6,372 nt of DNA from NCBI GenBank assembly GCA_934646965.1, contig CAKUEZ010000117.1, forward strand, positions 1 to 6,372, read 5' to 3'. The notes beneath the pieces are model-generated. The model saw nothing but the letters and a program-made list of their open reading frames with translations, had not been told where the DNA came from and did no database searches. The number at the start of each line of letters is the position of its first letter. Positions within the stretch are counted from its first letter, which is position 1. Position numbers and translations under genes: made by a program. Below are positions 4,957 to 6,372 of the stretch, piece by piece. The DNA comes from an uncultured Collinsella sp. GTDB taxonomy: Bacteria > Actinomycetota > Coriobacteriia > Coriobacteriales > Coriobacteriaceae.

Positions 4957-6372
4957 TTAGGCGAGCTCAGCGGTACCCAGATCGGCGTGCTTCTGCGGAT
5001 CAACGTAGAGGTACTTGACGCGGTCGGAGCCAGCGATGGTGTGCGTGTAGAACATCACCGGGATGACCGGGCAGTCGGCGGCGACCATAGCGTCGGCCTC
5101 CTGCATCTTGGCGATACGCTCATCGTCGTCAACGGTGGCACGAGCCTCATCGACCTTGGCGTCGAAGTCGGGGTTGCTGTAACCGGAGCGGTTGTCGCCA
5201 CCGAGGGAGTCGGAGTGGAACAGCGGGTACAGGAAGTTGTCCATGATCGGGTAGTCGGCAATCCAACCCAGACGACCAAACTGATAGTTGAAGTTCTGAT
5301 ACTGCTCGAGCAGGGCAGACCACTCGGGGGTATCGGAGGTAGCGGTAACACCAACCTTGGCGAGGTCGCCAATGATGGACTCCATGATCTCCTTGTGGCC
5401 GCCGTCCTGGTTGTAGGACAGGGTCACGTTGATGCCACGGTCGCCGTTAGCGCCAGCGGGAGCAACCTTGTCGAGGTACTCGTTGGCCTTATCAACGTTG
5501 TACTCGCAGAACTCCCATGCGCCCTCCTTGTAGCCGGCGATTCCCGGAGGAACGATGCCGTCGGCGGGGGTACGGGTGCCCTTGAAGATGGTCTTGCAGA
5601 TGGCCTCACGGTTGATGGCCAGGGAGATACCCTTACGCAGGTCGGCGTTGTTGAACGGCTCGGCCGTGTTGTTGCAGGTCAGATAGTAGGTGGAAGGCTC
5701 GGCGCCGAGCAGCATGCGCTCGCCGTCACCCATGGTGTAGCCGTCCTTAGACTCGCCACGATCCTTCTTGGCGGCATCGATCTGAGCAACGGGAACGTCG
5801 CAGATGTCGAGGTTGCCGGCCTGGAACTCCTTATAAGCGGTCTCAACGTCCTTGATGACCTGGAAGTGGATGGCGTCGATCTTGGCCTTGTCGCCATAGT
5901 AGTCGTCGAACTTCTTGAGGTTGATCTCCTGACCATCCTCCCACTTGCCGTCCATCATGAACGGGCCGTTGCCGACCGGGGCGAGGTAGTAGTTCTTGAC
6001 GTCGGACTCGGCGCACTCGGGAACCGGGGCAAGAGCCGGGTGAGAAGCGACAAAGGGGAAGTCGGCATAAGCGGAAGACAGCTTAACGACGAGAGTCTCG
6101 TCGTCGGGGCAGGTGACGCCCGTCAGCTCGTCAGCGTTGCCGGCAACCAGGTCGTCGTAGCCCTCAACCATGGAGAGGTGATAGGAAACCTCGGAAGGAC
6201 CGTACTCGGTAGCGATAGCCGACTTGGTGTTGACCAGACGCTCCCAGCCAAGCTTGAAGGACTTGGAGGTGACGTCGTCGCCGTTGTGGAACTTGGCCTT
6301 CTTGATCTTGAAGGTAAACTCGGTGGCGTCGTCGTTGGCCTCGAAGGACTCGCAAGCCAGCGGAACGATCTC
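4957..6372 (-). CDS. oppA: Oligopeptide-binding protein OppA, 5' partial
   Basis: This is the extracytoplasmic substrate-binding protein of the importer (SBP_bac_5, cluster C type). The frame is open to the right edge, giving 471 residues; the signal peptide and true start lie outside. An ATG at 6171 is internal, because homologous sequence continues upstream of it. From the first visible residue: FTFKIKKAKFHNG and the following KLGWERLV (about 19-46) are the usual N-lobe motif. PVGNGPFM (132-139) matches the family's P-x-G-T/N-G-P-F. Next are the KKFDDYYG and AIHFQVIKD segments, LRKGISLAINREAI (245-258), GIVPPG and GWIADYP-x2-DNFLYPLF (369-384), ending in TAA. Full-length homologues are usually about 520-560 residues, so roughly 50-80 are missing. 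The lipobox cannot be seen. It is the first visible gene of the operon and shows no frameshift. Peptide is the expected ligand, but the exact specificity is not readable from the sequence. Confidence 0.93.
   Translation of the reverse strand, partial: EIVPLACESFEANDDATEFTFKIKKAKFHNGDDVTSKSFKLGWERLVNTKSAIATEYGPSEVSYHLSMVEGYDDLVAGNADELTGVTCPDDETLVVKLSSAYADFPFVASHPALAPVPECAESDVKNYYLAPVGNGPFMMDGKWEDGQEINLKKFDDYYGDKAKIDAIHFQVIKDVETAYKEFQAGNLDICDVPVAQIDAAKKDRGESKDGYTMGDGERMLLGAEPSTYYLTCNNTAEPFNNADLRKGISLAINREAICKTIFKGTRTPADGIVPPGIAGYKEGAWEFCEYNVDKANEYLDKVAPAGANGDRGINVTLSYNQDGGHKEIMESIIGDLAKVGVTATSDTPEWSALLEQYQNFNYQFGRLGWIADYPIMDNFLYPLFHSDSLGGDNRSGYSNPDFDAKVDEARATVDDDERIAKMQEADAMVAADCPVIPVMFYTHTIAGSDRVKYLYVDPQKHADLGTAELA

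Noticed and set aside
4957..6171. Treating the ATG at 6171 as the oppA start
   Set aside because: The same frame continues upstream without a stop to the window edge and encodes the conserved FTFKIKKAKFHNG...GWERLV segment of SBP_bac_5 proteins, so the gene is truncated by the window rather than starting there.

Overview
The window looks like a piece of a moderately high-GC actinobacterial chromosome, most likely a gut coriobacterium such as Collinsella. That genus assignment is an impression from protein style, codon use and the long antisense open frames; it is not proven here. All genes lie on the minus strand: a tRNA-Leu gene at the left edge, a gene-free stretch of about 590 bases, and a peptide-type ABC importer operon filling the rest.

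Read in the direction of transcription (right to left), the operon is oppA (substrate-binding protein, its 5' end cut off by the window edge), a 157-base spacer with a GC-rich hairpin, then oppB and oppC (two permeases) and oppD and oppF (two ATPases). Junctions in oppB-oppC-oppD-oppF are very tight: 14 bases, 2 bases, and a one-base TAATG overlap. The importer is complete except for the OppA N-terminus: OppA captures peptide outside the membrane, OppB/OppC form the channel, and OppD/OppF hydrolyse ATP and carry the C-terminal four-cysteine domain typical of the family. The hairpin between oppA and oppB probably sets higher expression of the binding protein than of the membrane complex.

The gene-free stretch (99-689) is the unusual part. 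It holds a tRNA promoter with an UP-like A/T tract, a cluster of small inverted repeats, and two long imperfect palindromes of 123 bp (244-366) and 127 bp (547-673). Their stems are unrelated in sequence, but they have the same architecture: an outer stem of 28-29 positions, a 12/12-base interruption, an inner stem of 12-15 bp, and a small apical hairpin with a TTC (GAA on the other strand) triloop. The two interruption strands are nearly identical between the copies (GTCCTCGGRCATGC and CCTGCGGARTG), lie in the same places, and show one compensatory base-pair change. A conserved core set into divergent but fully paired stems suggests a family of folded RNA or single-stranded-DNA elements rather than ordinary terminators or a simple sequence repeat. 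This is the main candidate for something undescribed in the window. The rest is a conventional transporter locus.
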